Assembly: GCF_011386835.1 (NCBI RefSeq) | Contig: NC_088795.1 | Coordinates: 17,651,441-17,715,440, forward strand | Origin: Chrysemys picta bellii | Taxonomy: Eukaryota > Chordata > Testudines > Emydidae | Length of the DNA stretch: 64,000 nt | Reading direction: 5' to 3' | Shown: positions 23,442 through 34,640 of the stretch, piece after piece | Layout: the number at the start of each line of letters is the position of its first letter | Position numbering within the stretch: position 1 is the stretch's first letter | The notes under the pieces: generated by a model | What the model saw: the letters and a program-made list of their open reading frames with translations, nothing else | What the model was told of the DNA's origin: nothing | Databases searched by the model: none | Translations under genes and position numbers: made by a program

Positions 23442-24970
23442 TGTATTATAGAGAAGTATTTAAGTAGCACAGCTCTTGTCCAAAAAAAAAAAATACACTT
23501 GTATTAATAAGGAGAACCATTTGTCTGCTTTCTTCCTATTAATTGCACAAAGTTTTCAAACAATAAGAAGTGGTCGTTCTTCTTGGTAGGAACATTGTTT
23601 TTATTTTTAAAGCACCAGTAGGATTTCAAAGGAATTTTTTAAAAGATTTTCTGAATAAAGTACAATATACAAGACATACAAACAGATTAAGCAGGGAAAA
23701 TAAAGAGCTCAAAAGAGACCTTTCAAATGAACTATATGCTAAGGGTTTTTTTTTTCTTTAAACAGGAAATTGGGTTTCACTTCTCATTTGCAAGAAAGTG
23801 TCTATGGGCAGCTGATCAAACACAGTTTCATTACCAGCAAAAATTATATTAGTTATAATCAAAAACATCTTTTAACCATTTAAATACTTTCTGACTGAAA
23901 TGATTACAGCATTTGACAGTGATGCATCTGAAATGTTATCCCATGATTAGGCTGTATTATCAGTGTGAGTTCCCTCATCCTCACATAATGAGTAAATCAT
24001 GACAATTTGCATCACATGGCCTTGGCACATAATGTAGTCTTTATTGTGAAGTTAAGATGGAGAAGGCTTGGTTTTGCTCTGACCTACACCAGAGTAAATC
24101 AGGCGCAATTCCAATGAAGTCAATGGCATTACATCAGTGTAAAAGTGGTGTAAGTGATACAATAAGGAGGCTCATAGTTTGTGTATTCAGAGCAGACACA
24201 GGAAAAAAACCTTATCCAAATTCAATCCATGGATCATAAAGGTGAGTCTTGGTTATAGAGATGCTGAGGAAGTGGGCACAGGACAGTCCGTAGTGAATCT
24301 GTGTAATCTGCTACCCAGTATATTGTGGTTCTCTATTCTTCACAACACACTAATGTCTTACGAGAAACGGAACAAAAACGAGCAGTTAGAGGGCTAGTGT
24401 CGCTTGTGGTCATCAGTGGCTGAGTTAGAGTTGCTGAGCACGTTTCCACCAAGCAGCTGATGTAATATGAACCCAACTTTTCCCACCATGGGTTTATATG
24501 CTCAAAAATGGACAGGCGAAAAATCTCTCCAGACATCAGGTAGAGTTCAAATCCCACATTAGACAGTGGATCCAGGCAGATGCAATTTATCATGCACCCA
24601 CAACCACTGTCATCACACAAACGTGCTTTGTTTATTTGCACCCAGGAGACAAGTGTAAATTCTGTACTTTATAGGAAGGGTTATTTTCAGAAGAAATATG
24701 CAGGCAGAAGTATGCAGGCAACTCACAGTAAATGCAGGGAAATTTCTGGCCTTATGATTCTGAGCTGCACTGTGGGGGTTGAGAGAGAGGCCAAACAGAG
24801 TCCCTGAGCCATGATCAGTAGAGTTCAGGGATGCCAGGAACATTGTAGGAGCACTGGGTGCCTCTCACTAACAAACTATGGCAATGGGAGCAGTACGCAG
24901 TGAGCCAGTCCATGCCCCCCGGTCAATTTATCATGTGGACTGCCATAGAGTTCAATAGTCAAGCCCCCTG
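23442..24970. other. No gene; old fold-back fragment at about 24060-24180
   Basis: About 24070-24165 reads GACCTACACCAGAGTAAATC...GTGTAAAAGTGGTGTAAG, the wording of an old palindromic repeat seen again near 57085-57185. The rest shows nothing I can identify. Confidence 0.4.
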
Positions 24971-24982
24971 CTTCATGTTCAA

Positions 24983-25136
24983 GAGGTAATGGGGGCCAGA
25001 TTTTTAAAGGAGTTTAGATGCCTAAAGAGGCAGGAATTTTCAAAAGTGCCGAGGCACCTAACTCCCATTGGGAATTGAAAATCCCACTAGATGCCTATCT
25101 GCATCTTAGGTGCCTAAATATCATTAAAAATCTGGC
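24983..25136. repeat. Palindromic MITE, GCCAGATTTTTAA ends
   Basis: The left arm GCCAGATTTTTAAAGGAGTT followed by TAGATGCCTAAAG is inverted in the right arm TTAGGTGCCTAAATATCATT followed by AAAAATCTGGC. The arms agree at roughly 26 of 32 positions. It is probably an old, widely shared reptile MITE. Confidence 0.7.
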
Positions 25137-25202
25137 TGTAGGTCTTTACCCCATCCTGATCTTGACTCACTGTTGCTCCCTTACCCTCCTTTCCTCCAAG
25201 GG

Positions 25203-25407
25203 CAGCAGTTCTCAAACTGAGTCGCGACCCCTTTTAATGGGATCAACAGGGATGGCGTTAGACTAGCTGGGTCCCAAAGCCGAAGCCGGTTACAGCTCCC
25301 CTGCCTTAGGGTGGCGGGGCTTGGGCTTCGGTCCCCCTTCCCGGGGTCATGTCATAATTTTTATCGTCAGAAGGGGGTTGCAGTACAATGAAATTTGAAA
25401 ACCACTG
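25203..25407. mobile_element. hAT-type MITE (205 bp), TTCTCAAAC ends
   Basis: The left end CAGCAGTTCTCAAAC and right end ATTTGAAAACCACTG are imperfect inverted repeats, with GTCGCGACCCC near the left. Flanking octamers TCCAAGGG (25195-25202) and TCCTAGTG (25408-25415) match at 6 of 8. The copy at 30693-30918 belongs to the same or a sister family. Confidence 0.7.
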
Positions 25408-25499
25408 TCCTAGTGCATCACCTAGGTCAGGAAGACCAAAGTTTTAGCCTTTGAGAACCTACCTGCAAAGTACGGAGCATTGTGGTCTCAGTCCAGCAA

Positions 25500-25650
25500 A
25501 GCATGTACTGTGCATCCTTAATTCTAAGGCTATGAGCATTCCCATTGACTTCAGTGAGACTATTCATGTGTTTAAAGCTAAACACAGGCTTAAGTGTTCT
25601 GCTGGGTCAGGTTTAGAATGCTAAGCAACTTACAGAATGGAGCCTGGAAT
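25500..25650. repeat. Palindromic MITE, diverged copy
   Basis: This segment shares AGTCCAGCAAAGCATGTACT and GCTTAAGTGTTCTGCTGGGTCAG with the fold-back family at 7655-7850. It has drifted more than the other copies. Confidence 0.5.
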
Positions 25651-25960
25651 GTACTTTGCTTGGTTACAGCTCATTCCCCCATGGAGCTAGTTAAATGCAA
25701 ACAACACATTACTATAATCACAAGAACACTGACCCCAGAAAAGGTTGCATTTCAGCCCCCGTTATAGCATCCATCACTCAGAGCTGGAAAATGTGCAATT
25801 CAAGACATCCCACATACACAACAAAATTCAAACAAAAGCCTTTCCCAGTAGCTAGAGACAGCACAGCACCAGAGAAGAGAGAGAAGCGTGAATGGCTAAT
25901 TGCGCTAGGCTGATTGCATACAACTCGTTGGGGTTTTCCTTGTCTCTCTCCTTGAGCTTA

Positions 25961-26431
25961 GAATCATAGAATATCAGGGTTGGAAGGGACCTCAAGAGGT
26001 CATCTAGTCCAACCCCCTGCTCAAAGCGGGACCAATTCCCAACTAAATCATCCCAGCCAGGGCTTTGTCAAGCCGGGCCTTAAAAACCTCCAAGGAAGGA
26101 GACTCCACCACCTCCCTAGGTAACGCATTCCAGTGCTTCACCACCCTCCTAGTGAAATAGTGTTTCCTAATATCCAACCTGGACCTCCCCCACTGCAACT
26201 TGAGACCATTGCTCCTTGTTCTGTCATCTGCCACCACTGAGAACAGCCGAGCCCCATCCTCTTTGGAACCCCCCTTCAGGTAGTTGAAGGCTGCTATCAA
26301 ATCCCCCCTCACTCTTCTCTTCTGGAGACTAAACAATCCCAGTTCCCTCAGCCTCTCCTCATAAGTCATGTGCTCCAGACTCCTAATCATTTTTGTTGCC
26401 CTCCATTGGACTCTTTCCAATTTTTCCACAG
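25961..26431 (-). pseudogene. 5'-truncated CR1 LINE, ORF2 C-terminus and 3' end
   Basis: The minus-strand frame 26429-26043 is open for 128 codons and reads as the CR1 reverse transcriptase C-terminus ([14 protein letters not shown]...[17 protein letters not shown], then [20 protein letters not shown]). The 3' UTR follows and ends in the CR1-typical ATTCTATGATT at about 25962-25972. It lacks the catalytic core because of 5' truncation near 26431, the usual outcome of incomplete target-primed reverse transcription. The intact frame makes it one of the younger CR1 copies here. Confidence 0.92.
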
Positions 26432-26477
26432 TAGCTTCACTGTTAATGATGCTTTTGTACTTTCAATGAAACCATTT

Positions 26478-26500
26478 GTTTAAAAAAAAAAAAAAAAAAA
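26478..26500 (+). repeat. Poly(A) tract
   Basis: A run of about 20 A residues separates the two CR1 fragments. It is not the tail of either, since CR1 ends in an ATTCTATG-type repeat. Confidence 0.8.
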
Positions 26501-26745
26501 CAGCCTGAAATACAGGAATTGTAATCACCGAGAAAGCAGTTTGACACCAGCACTCCCATGCAGTGAAAGAACACAGAGCTGGGAAAGCTATTTTAAACTA
26601 AACCTTGTAAGCAACTTTTAAAACAAAACCGAAAACTCTCACCCAAAGGGCTTAAATCTAGCTTGTCCTATGCAAGTGTACTAGGGAAAAGGAGCAAGGA
26701 AGATCTTTCCCTCCCCCACTACACCCACATAGGACCTGGCAGAAT

Positions 26746-27384
26746 GGTGATATGAGTCAGCAGTGTGCCCTTGTTGCCAAGAAGGTCAACCGCATATTGG
26801 GCTGTATTAGTAGGAGCATTGCCAGCAGATCGAGGGAAGTGATTAGTCCCCTCTACTCAGCACTGGTGAGGCCACACCTGGAGTATTGTGTCCAGTTTTG
26901 GTCCCTCCCACTACAGAAGGGATGTGGACAAATTGGAGAGAGTCCAGCGGAGGGCAACAAAAATGACTAGGGGGTTGGGCCACATGACTTATGAGGAGAG
27001 GCTGAGGGAACTGGGCTTATTTAGTCTGCAGAAGAGAAGAGTGAGGGGAGATTTGACAGCAGCCTTCAACTACCTGAAGCGGGTGGTGCTCGGCTGTTCT
27101 CAGTGGTGGCAGATGACAGAACAAGGAGCAATGGTCTCAAGTTGCAGTGGGGAAGGGCTAGGCTGGATATTAGGAAACACTATTTCCCTAGGAGGGTGGT
27201 GAAGCACTGGAATGGGTTCCCTAGGGAGGTGGTGGAATCTCCATCCTTGGAGGTTTTTAAGGCCCGGCTTGACAAAGCCCTGGCTGGGATGATTTAGTTG
27301 GTGTTGGTCCTGCTTTGAGCAGGGGGTTGGACTAGATGACGACCTGAGGTATCTTCCAACCCTAATCTTCTATGATTCAGGCCC
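26746..27384 (+). pseudogene. 5'-truncated CR1 LINE, ORF2 C-terminus and 3' end
   Basis: Three overlapping frames (26752-26970, 26888-27202, 27103-27297) together cover the CR1 reverse transcriptase thumb and C-terminus: [33 protein letters not shown], then [20 protein letters not shown] and [15 protein letters not shown]. Frame breaks lie near 26918 and at about 27080, where a short deletion removes the segment between NYLK and the LFSVV-like region. The 3' UTR ends near 27380 with TTCTATGATT. It faces the copy at 25961-26431 head to head. Confidence 0.9.
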
Positions 27385-27505
27385 TGACTCAGCACAGCCC
27401 TTAAGCACACGCTTAAATGCTCTGCTGAATAGGAATTGACTTAATCATAACCTTAAGGTTAAGCATGTGCTTAAGTGCTTTGCTGAATCGGGGTCTTAAT
27501 GCTCG
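27378..27505. repeat. Palindromic MITE, 'CTTAAGCACATGCT' family
   Basis: CCCTGACTCAGCACAGCCCT followed by TAAGCACACGCTTAAATGCT is inverted in AGCATGTGCTTAAGTGCTTT followed by GCTGAATCGGGG. The same family occurs at 7655-7850 and 25500-25650. Confidence 0.6.
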
Positions 27506-27879
27506 ACTGAGTGCTATGTGTAGCCCTGGCTAATGAAAGGAGGAGAGTATGGGTCGGGGCTTGGGGACATATCCAGCCTGATCCCTCTGCAGCATATTGG
27601 TGCCTGCAAAAATGTGCTGAAGTATATAACACATGCTGCTGCTTCTTTGGGCCAGCAGTAAGGAATGCTACTGAGTGGGCTGTCTGAGGTCTGGAATCAC
27701 AATCTCTCCAGTTACTTATATGGCTCTCTTCGCTGTGGCAGCTTCTGAGCTCCTGGGTCTTCCCTGTGGAAGCAGAACAGCACAGATAACCTGCGTTCAG
27801 TCATCACAGCTGCTCAGAACATCAGAGGCCACAAAAAAGAATTCAGCTCAATAATCTTAAAAACTGGGACTCTATAGAG

Positions 27880-28115
27880 TTCAAATGACGCAGCTATCCA
27901 AAGTCACTAAATCTCTCTGCACCGCAGTCCCTTCTCTAAAAATTGGGAATAACAAACACTCCCTTTCTCCCATCCTTTTTATATCTTATCTATTTGGATG
28001 TAAGCTCTGTGGGGCAGGGAATCTCTCTTACATGTACGTACAGCATCTAACACAATAGGCCCCTGATCTGGATAAATGCCTAGGTGCTACTATAATGCAA
28101 ATAAGAAATAATTAT
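27880..28115 (+). repeat. MIR-like SINE, 3' half
   Basis: A degraded 'CACTAAATCTCTCTGCACC...AAAATTGGGAATAA' core leads to GATGTAAGCTCTGTGGGGCA and CCCCTGATCTGGATAAATGC, ending in ATGCAAATAAGAAATAAT. The 5' tRNA-like part is not recognisable. Confidence 0.55.
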
Positions 28116-29081
28116 TGTGACTGACTTGGTTTACACACAAAAAATGGAAAGGTAAGCTTACAGGATAAATATTCAGTGTGAGGTGGACAGGGAATTTAGC
28201 CATGGATATTTTCTAGAATAGTATCAAATTTACTTCACAAAATCTGAATCCAGGCAAAACTCACTGGATTTGGGGTTTAATTACAAACCTGACACTGAGG
28301 CCAGATTCAGTGAAATGTTTGCAAAAACCTTTCCAGGGAACCTGAGCCAAGTTCCAAGGGGATGTTTACCAAGTTTCAAGTGAACCTTAGAAGATTGATG
28401 GTCTTGGCTGGAAACCATGAGAAATTGTGATGGCCTCATATGGTTAGACCACAAAATGGGTGAAATTCAGCTGTTTCAGTAAGGTTTGGTTTGCGGGTTT
28501 GCAGTCACTCAAAGGCAAAGCAAAATTCATGGATTGTGATTGCACAGGAAGCAAAAATACAGACAAAAGATTTGCATCAATCCCTGAGAAATGAAACCAT
28601 AGAGTTTCACATGCCAGGCTGATATTTTCTTTAAATACTCACAACTGGAAATTGCTCTTACTCTTGCACATTGCTTTTGAAGACTCTTCTGCCCACTTTT
28701 GGTATGAACAATTTTTAAAGCACAAGTATACTGTAAATACCGGTGCTTGCTGAAAAATTCTAATGAGACTTACTTGAATTTGTGCATGAAAATGGAAAAA
28801 CAACGAAAGTTCTCTGGCATATAGAAATGTGGGTTGAAAAGTTTAATGCCATGAACCTCCCAAAATCATTTGATTGTAACCAGAATTACAGACTATCTAT
28901 TGGGGGGAAAATCCAATTGTATGGGATTCCTATTAATTACAGGCTTGATTCAAGATGCCCGCAAAATAACGTGGCCACCAAGGAATCTAGCTCTAGGAGG
29001 TGCACAATGACAGAGGACCCCACACGGCTGGTTGGAATTTATTCCATCTATTGTAGTGTGGAGATCTGGAGAGCAGGTTCA
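28116..29081. other. Anonymous sequence, no gene seen
   Basis: No recognisable protein or repeat. The 100-codon frame at 28782-29084 has no motif that I know. Confidence 0.4.
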
Positions 29082-29260
29082 TAGAACCATAGAATATCAG
29101 GGTTGGAAGGGACCTCAGGAGGTCACCTAGTCCAACCCTCTGCTCAAAGCAGGACCAATCCCCAGACAGATTTTTGCCCCAGATTCCTAAATGGCCCCTT
29201 CAAGGATTGAACTCACAGCCCTGGTTTAGCAGGCCAATGCTCAAACCACTGAGCTATCCC
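29082..29260 (-). repeat. tRNA-derived SINE with CR1-type tail (turtle Pol III/SINE)
   Basis: On the minus strand the element begins GGGATAGCTCAGTGGTTTGA, a tRNA-like box A. About 30 bases on comes GAGTTCAATCC, a box B. The tail matches the CR1 3' end (TGCTTTGAGCAGAGGGTTGG and TTCCAACCCTGATATTCTAT). This composition is that of the Pol III/SINE of hidden-necked turtles, whose tail lets CR1 enzymes copy it. It is essentially full length and only mildly diverged. Box A and box B identify the internal promoter. Confidence 0.9.
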
Positions 29261-30684
29261 TCAGACTAGGAAAAGCAGATATTTCCTCCCCTAGGGAGCC
29301 AGTACATGGAGGGGTATTCCTGACTGACTTGGTTTACACACCAAGCATATGTTTCAGCAAGGTCATATTGTATCCCATCTATTACCAAGATGGGCTTCAA
29401 CCCAAACCCTGGATCCAAACACCACCAAGTTTTGGGTATGTTTGAAATCTGGACCCAGATCCAAATTTGCCACCTTTATAATGGGACAAACCACAATCCC
29501 AAACCAGAACACACCCAAACCTGGGGCTATTCAAACTCCAGAGGTAAATTTTACACCTTAAGTCTCTCTCTTGTCCTTTCAGTGTTGAGGGTGCAGGTGT
29601 GTTCTGAAATCTTGCTATAAATGTGTTTTTCATGAAAGATCATTTAAACTGCACTGCAGTTACCTCAGCAATGCACTGCAATTGTCTTTTGCAATGTATT
29701 ATCTGTGCTCTGCATACAAGAAATGCCCAGTAGTAACCTTTGGCTACTAATAAAACTAAATGATTGACAAAGTGAGTTAAAGTTTATTGAAGAGCCGTTG
29801 GAACACTTCGATATTGTGGAAAAATACTAACCTCACATCAGCTGCTCCAGCCCTTCCTGCTTTCTGTTTTAGAGTTGTTTCCTGCCCTAAATCGTCTTTC
29901 AGTCAACCACCACAGTGGATACAACAAACAACATTTATAGAAGAGTTTCCAGCTCCCCCCATCCCTTAAAGGACTATTAAAAAACCCATTCTGTTTCAGC
30001 TCTCCAAGTCAGAGTTACAGAGCTCTTTCAGACAGAATGACACCTGCTAGAAGTCATTTTAAACGTTGTTACCAAAATCAAAGAGTTGAAAGCCCATGCT
30101 GACACTTAGTAACTTTTTAAAGCACTCAGGGGGCTTTGAAACTCATTTTGTCTGTTTCATTAAATGCCAGCATCTCTGGAGCTAGGAAGAGGTAGATGAG
30201 CACAATCCTCCAGGGCTTTAGCTCTGGATAGGTTCCTGTTGCTCTCCTTAGTGGAAAATCACTAGCCAGTTTAAGGTACGCTCTCAAGGGAATACTTGTG
30301 CAGAGTAATAACTCCAATGCTATCAAGGGGCAGACTGTGCCACTAGGCTCATGTTTAGGGCTGTGCAAAGCTGCGTTGCACAGAGCGGGCGGCTCTGCGA
30401 GGAATTGTCCCTCCCAGGCAGTCAGGGTAATGGAGCTCCCAGCAACGCACCTGAAGCATGACTGCTGCATCACTCATTAGAAAGGGGCTCTCCCCCGTAC
30501 TTTTGGCCCTATGTTACCAGTACACAGGTTGGGGAATGGGGTACAGAGGCCAGCTCTATGCCTCTCTTTTTTCTTGTCCTTCATATGCTTATTTGACCTT
30601 TGTCAAATCTGATCCTGCTAAATTGTGCTATCTTACTGCATATATTTACACCTAATTATTATAATTAATTTGTATAACAACAGC
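29261..30684. other. Anonymous sequence, no gene seen
   Basis: No feature can be supported. The 115-codon minus-strand frame at 30126-30473 shows no domain signature and no neighbouring exon signals. Confidence 0.4.
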
Positions 30685-30692
30685 ACCTAGAA

Positions 30693-30918
30693 TAGGGGTT
30701 CTCAAACTGGGGGTCGAGACCCCTCAGGGGGTCATGAGGTTATTACATGGGGGGGTTGCGAGCTGTCAGCCTCCACCCCAAACCCTGTTTTGCCTCCAGC
30801 ATTTATAATGGTGTTAAATATATAAAAAAAGTGTTTTTAATTTATAAGGGGGGGAGGGTCGCACTCAGAGGCTTGCTGTGTGAAAGGGGTCACCAGTACA
30901 AAAGTTTCAGAATCACTG
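30693..30918. mobile_element. hAT-type MITE (226 bp), TTCTCAAAC ends
   Basis: The left end TAGGGGTTCTCAAAC and right end GTTTCAGAATCACTG are imperfect inverted repeats. Octamers ACCTAGAA (30685-30692) and ACTTAGAG (30919-30926) match at 6 of 8 with transitions only. Confidence 0.75.
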
Positions 30919-30926
30919 ACTTAGAG

Positions 30927-32470
30927 GGTGAGGTCCCATCCTGCTAGGCGCTTGACAGACATGCAGTAAAAGGCAGTTCCTGGTTCCTGCCCCAGACAGC
31001 TTGCAATCTTAACTCAAGGCAAACCAAATTGGGGGGGGGGGGAGGAAAGGGTAGTAGTAAAATGAGCATGTTTTTGCATAAGCCAGCTGTGTGCACAGTT
31101 TGCAGATGTATCATGTAGGGCTTTATTTTCATTTGCAGTACAGTCCCTCTATGCCAATCTAGCAGTGCAAAGGAGCCTTAAAGTGGGCATATGTTGCTAG
31201 AGTGGTGCAAAGGGGCTTAATGTCAATGAGAATCAGGCCTGTACATTTGTTGGTTTGTTAATGATTAGAATAATCTGATCCGTAACAGTAGGTACAGCTG
31301 GCCACTCGCCCAGCCATGATCTGTTGGCAACGTGTTTTCGGCTGTAACGCTGAGAGCCAACTTCTTTTCACTAACAATTCTTACTGAAAATCAAATTAAA
31401 ACAAAACAGTTCAAAGTGACATTTGGTGTGTTACGTTTCTGGTTGCTACCTGAATGTTTCAAGATTGGACTTTCAAAAAAAAATGCTCTGCACCCGCTTA
31501 ACTCTGCTCCCATCCAAGTCAGGAGTTTGACCACTGATTTCACAGGAGGCAGAGTTAGGCCAATATTGAGCACTCTGGAAAATCCTACCATAAAGTAACA
31601 AAAACAGGGCTTTCAAAAATGAGATGGAGGGAGGGGAATTCCACATAGGAAATACGAATTGCCTGAGTGGCTCAGATGCAACACCCATCTAAGTCCAGTA
31701 CCCTGTCTTCATACAGAATACTGGGCCAGCCACTTCAGTCAACAGATGTGATCCTTCCTCCTCAAGCAAAGTTCTATGATCCTGTGGATTAAACCACGGG
31801 CTGGGAACAGGAGGACCCCAGTTCTGTCTTGGCCCTTGCCACACACACATTCTACACATATTCACATGAGATAAGCAATAGTAAGACTCCCATTGACTGT
31901 AATGGGAGCAGAGTCAGGCCAACACGAAGTGCTTTTTGAAAATCCCACCGTATATCCATTCCCAAAGGACTCGTTTGGTTAGCTGTACCAGTGACTGTTT
32001 CATATATCAACGTTCCTTCATTTCGTTCCTAGTATGTAAGTGTCTTTCGCCATTTACCTAGGGTCCTTTGAAAGGATACGGTGAGATAATTATCCAAGGA
32101 TGAGTAATGCCATACGCTCTTCACAAGGCAGTGCTGGGTGTGTCAGAGTGCAAAGGAAAGAAACACCATTTCTTGGGAAACGGAGAAATTTCCCATATTG
32201 ACCACCCTGAAGCTGGGGAATTCCAGCCTGCCTTTGGCATTTAAAAATTACCGGCAGATGGCTTTTTCCAGGGAGCTGCTAAGCAGCTTATGTGTGTATT
32301 TCTCACCTAGATTCTACACAATTGCTAAGGAAAATTCCAGTAAGGCAAGCAGTTTCACTTTGAATGGGACTTTATCTGCTCTACAAAGCATTTGGATGCA
32401 TTAGAGTTCGTTGGGGTGTGGGGGAAGGACTGTTTTCATCTCATATAAAAAGATTTTATGTCTGGGTAGG
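30927..32470. other. No gene; G-run and MIR-like head fragment
   Basis: A run of 13 G lies near 31031-31043. About 31770-31860 contains a MIR-like 'GGATTAAACCACGGGCTGGG...CCCAGTTCTGTCTTGGCCCTTGCCA' start. Nothing else is recognised. Confidence 0.4.
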
Positions 32471-32474
32471 GGCA

Positions 32475-32775
32475 TGAGTCACAGCTCCTGTACACATACC
32501 TGTGCTAGCTCTCATCCAGCTAGCGTGAGTTTAAATAGTAGCGTAAACGGTAATGTAGCCACGGTGGCATAGGCAGCAGCAACCATGCTGAGTACATACC
32601 CCCTGGTTTTCGGAGGGTTTGAAGTAGGCACAGCTGAGCTGTGTGGCCGCGGCTGCTGCCCAATGCGACCCTGGCTACACTGCTATACTCGCACTAGCTT
32701 GATTAGAACTAGCGTAAGTATACGTACACAAACTGGGAATCACACCCCGAGCTCGCAGTGTAAACCTGGCCAGAG
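32475..32775. repeat. Possible hAT-like MITE
   Basis: Both halves carry GCTAGC/CTAGCGT and TACACAT/GTACACA motifs in inverted order (TGTACACATACCTGTGCTAG left; ACTAGCGTAAGTATACGTAC right), and the wording resembles other GTGTACAC-type MITEs in this window. Ends are unclear. Confidence 0.4.
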
Positions 32776-33384
32776 ATGACCTTTCTGAATAACACTAAGT
32801 CCTACAGCCCATAGACAGCACCCTGATGTAGCAGGAGAAATATATGTGAGAGGATACTTATTTCATAATTCTTAACACAAGGCAACAGGCAGATGAGAAA
32901 GACTGTAAGAATAATCATTTTCCTTTTACTCACCAGAGTCATCACTCTCAGTAGCAATCTCGGACACCCTGGCACTGAAGTAAGGCTTCTAGAAATCTTA
33001 CCTACGCACTCTTAGTCAGAATTTGAGGCACATGATCATCACATCAGATGTCATATGGGAGCTGCACATGAGCAACGGATGGGCTAAATGAGCCAGAGTT
33101 GTTTGCTTGTCTGCAGTGCATTCTGAGGAAAACAGAAAGGTGGGGTTCAAAAGTAGCTATGCTACCATGATCCTTCTTGGGGTATCGCCTGCCAACATGC
33201 CAATTTTCTCTGGACGCGGTAGAGGAGGGGAGCTGTAGGAACCCCTTACTTTCTTCCCCATCCCAGCATGACAGAACTTCCCTTGGGTAAAGAGGAATGG
33301 ATAGACTCTTTGCAGAGTCTTAGGTTATTTTTACGCGAAATGTTGACTACAATGGCTATGATTACATCACAGACAGGAAAGATG
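32776..33384. other. Anonymous sequence, no gene seen
   Basis: No feature recognised. Confidence 0.4.
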
Positions 33385-33675
33385 GTCTTATGGTCAACGT
33401 CCTGGACTGGACACCTGGACTCAGGACACCTGGGCTCAGTTCCTGGCTCTATCACAGATTCACTGTATCCTTGGGCAAGTCAGTTAACCTCTCTATATCT
33501 GAAAATGGGGCTAATGATACTTTGTCTCTACCATTCTTTGTCTGTCATCTATTGATAATGTAATCTCTTTGGGGCAGGGACTCTCCCCTCCTTTGTGTTT
33601 GTACAACACAAGTCACAAAGGGGCCCGATTTCAGTTGGGACTTCTAGCCTCTACCATAATACAATTAATAAATAA
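33385..33675 (+). repeat. MIR-like SINE
   Basis: Motif order fits MIR: CTGGGCTCAGTTCCTGGCTC (box B region, about 33430), CCTTGGGCAAGTCAGTTAACC (about 33469), AAAATGGGGCTAATGATACT, then a GTAATCTCTTTGGGGCAGGG tail ending in ACAATTAATAAATAA. Confidence 0.7.
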
Positions 33676-33677
33676 CG

Positions 33678-33808
33678 ATGCATCCGAAGAAGTGGGCTGT
33701 AGTCCACGAAAGCTTATGCTCTAATAAATTTGTTAGTCTCTAAGGTGCCACAAGTACTCCTGTTCTTCTTTTTGCGGATACAGACTAACACGGCTGCTAC
33801 TCTGAAAC
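33678..33808 (+). mobile_element. Penelope-like element, truncated 3' end copy
   Basis: This 131-bp piece is nearly identical to the last 131 bp of the full PLE (42749-42878), from ATGCATCCGAAGAAGTGGGC to CGGCTGCTACTCTGAAAC. Its position directly after a SINE end and its 5' truncation fit an aborted reverse-transcription event. It carries the hammerhead-like core (CCGAAGA, paired stem, GAAA). Confidence 0.9.
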
Positions 33809-34006
33809 CTATAGGAAGGATGTAAACACTAATGTGGGTAGAGAGGAAGAAAGATGAAGGATGTTTAGGGTGGCCTGAGAGTAATGAAGGATAGTTAGCA
33901 GAAATGAAATTGAGAAAAAGGAAATATAAGCTAAATATCAGAAAATTCTGAGCAGCTATGAAATCTTATAGACTGTTGGATAGTTTTGTAAGGGAAGCGG
34001 TGGACT

Positions 34007-34244
34007 CAGGGCCAGCTTCAAGGTTTTGGCTGCCCCAAGCAGCCAAACAAACAAACAAACAAACAAACAAACAAAAAAGCTGCGATCGCAATCTGCAGCG
34101 GCAATTCAGCGGGAGGTCCTTCGCTCCGAGCAGGAGTGAGGGACCGTCCGCCGAATTGCTGCCAAACAGCTGGACGTGCCGCCCGTCTCTGAAGTCGCCG
34201 CCCTAAGCACCTGCTTGGGAACCTGGTGCTTGGAGCCGGCCCTG
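34007..34244. mobile_element. hAT MITE (238 bp), CAGGGCC...GGCCCTG ends
   Basis: The ends CAGGGCCAGCTTCAAGG and CTTGGAGCCGGCCCTG are inverted repeats. The 8-bp duplication GGTGGACT is perfect at 33999-34006 and 34245-34252. An (AAAC)n run lies near 34047-34075. Fragments of the same family are at 47118-47191 and 63415-63524. Confidence 0.92.
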
Positions 34245-34504
34245 GGTGGACTTCATAACAAAACTAGCCTAAACAAACCACTTGATAGGGAACAGTTCTT
34301 TCCCACATCTAACCTCTAGAATGCCACGGTATTATTTCCCAATTCAATTCTCCATTACTTTCTCCATTTTTCTATGGACAATAGCAAATTTCTCTTCAGT
34401 GAGGCACCTTTTCTCTTGCCATATTGAGGTATCAACTGATTGCAAAGTGCTTTTTTATTCTGAAGGAAAAAGTAAAAGATATTCTTGAAGTTTCCTTTCC
34501 TGAA

Positions 34505-34640
34505 TGGCTTTTTAGTTAACCCTCTGGGGGCAGAGATTGTCTTTCTGTTCTGTGTTTGTACAGCACCTACACAATGGGATCCTGGCCCAGGACTGGGGCT
34601 TCTAGGCACTATGATCATATTATTTATTTACATCTAATAA
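34505..34640 (+). repeat. MIR-like SINE, tail fragment
   Basis: GGGGGCAGAGATTGTCTTTC, TGTACAGCACCTACACAATG and GGGGCTTCTAGGCACTATGA reproduce the 3' part of the MIR-like SINEs elsewhere in the window. Confidence 0.6.

Noticed and set aside
29200..29260. A functional tRNA gene on the minus strand
   Set aside because: Box A and B are present, but the acceptor and anticodon arms do not form a full tRNA and a CR1 tail follows, so it is a SINE.
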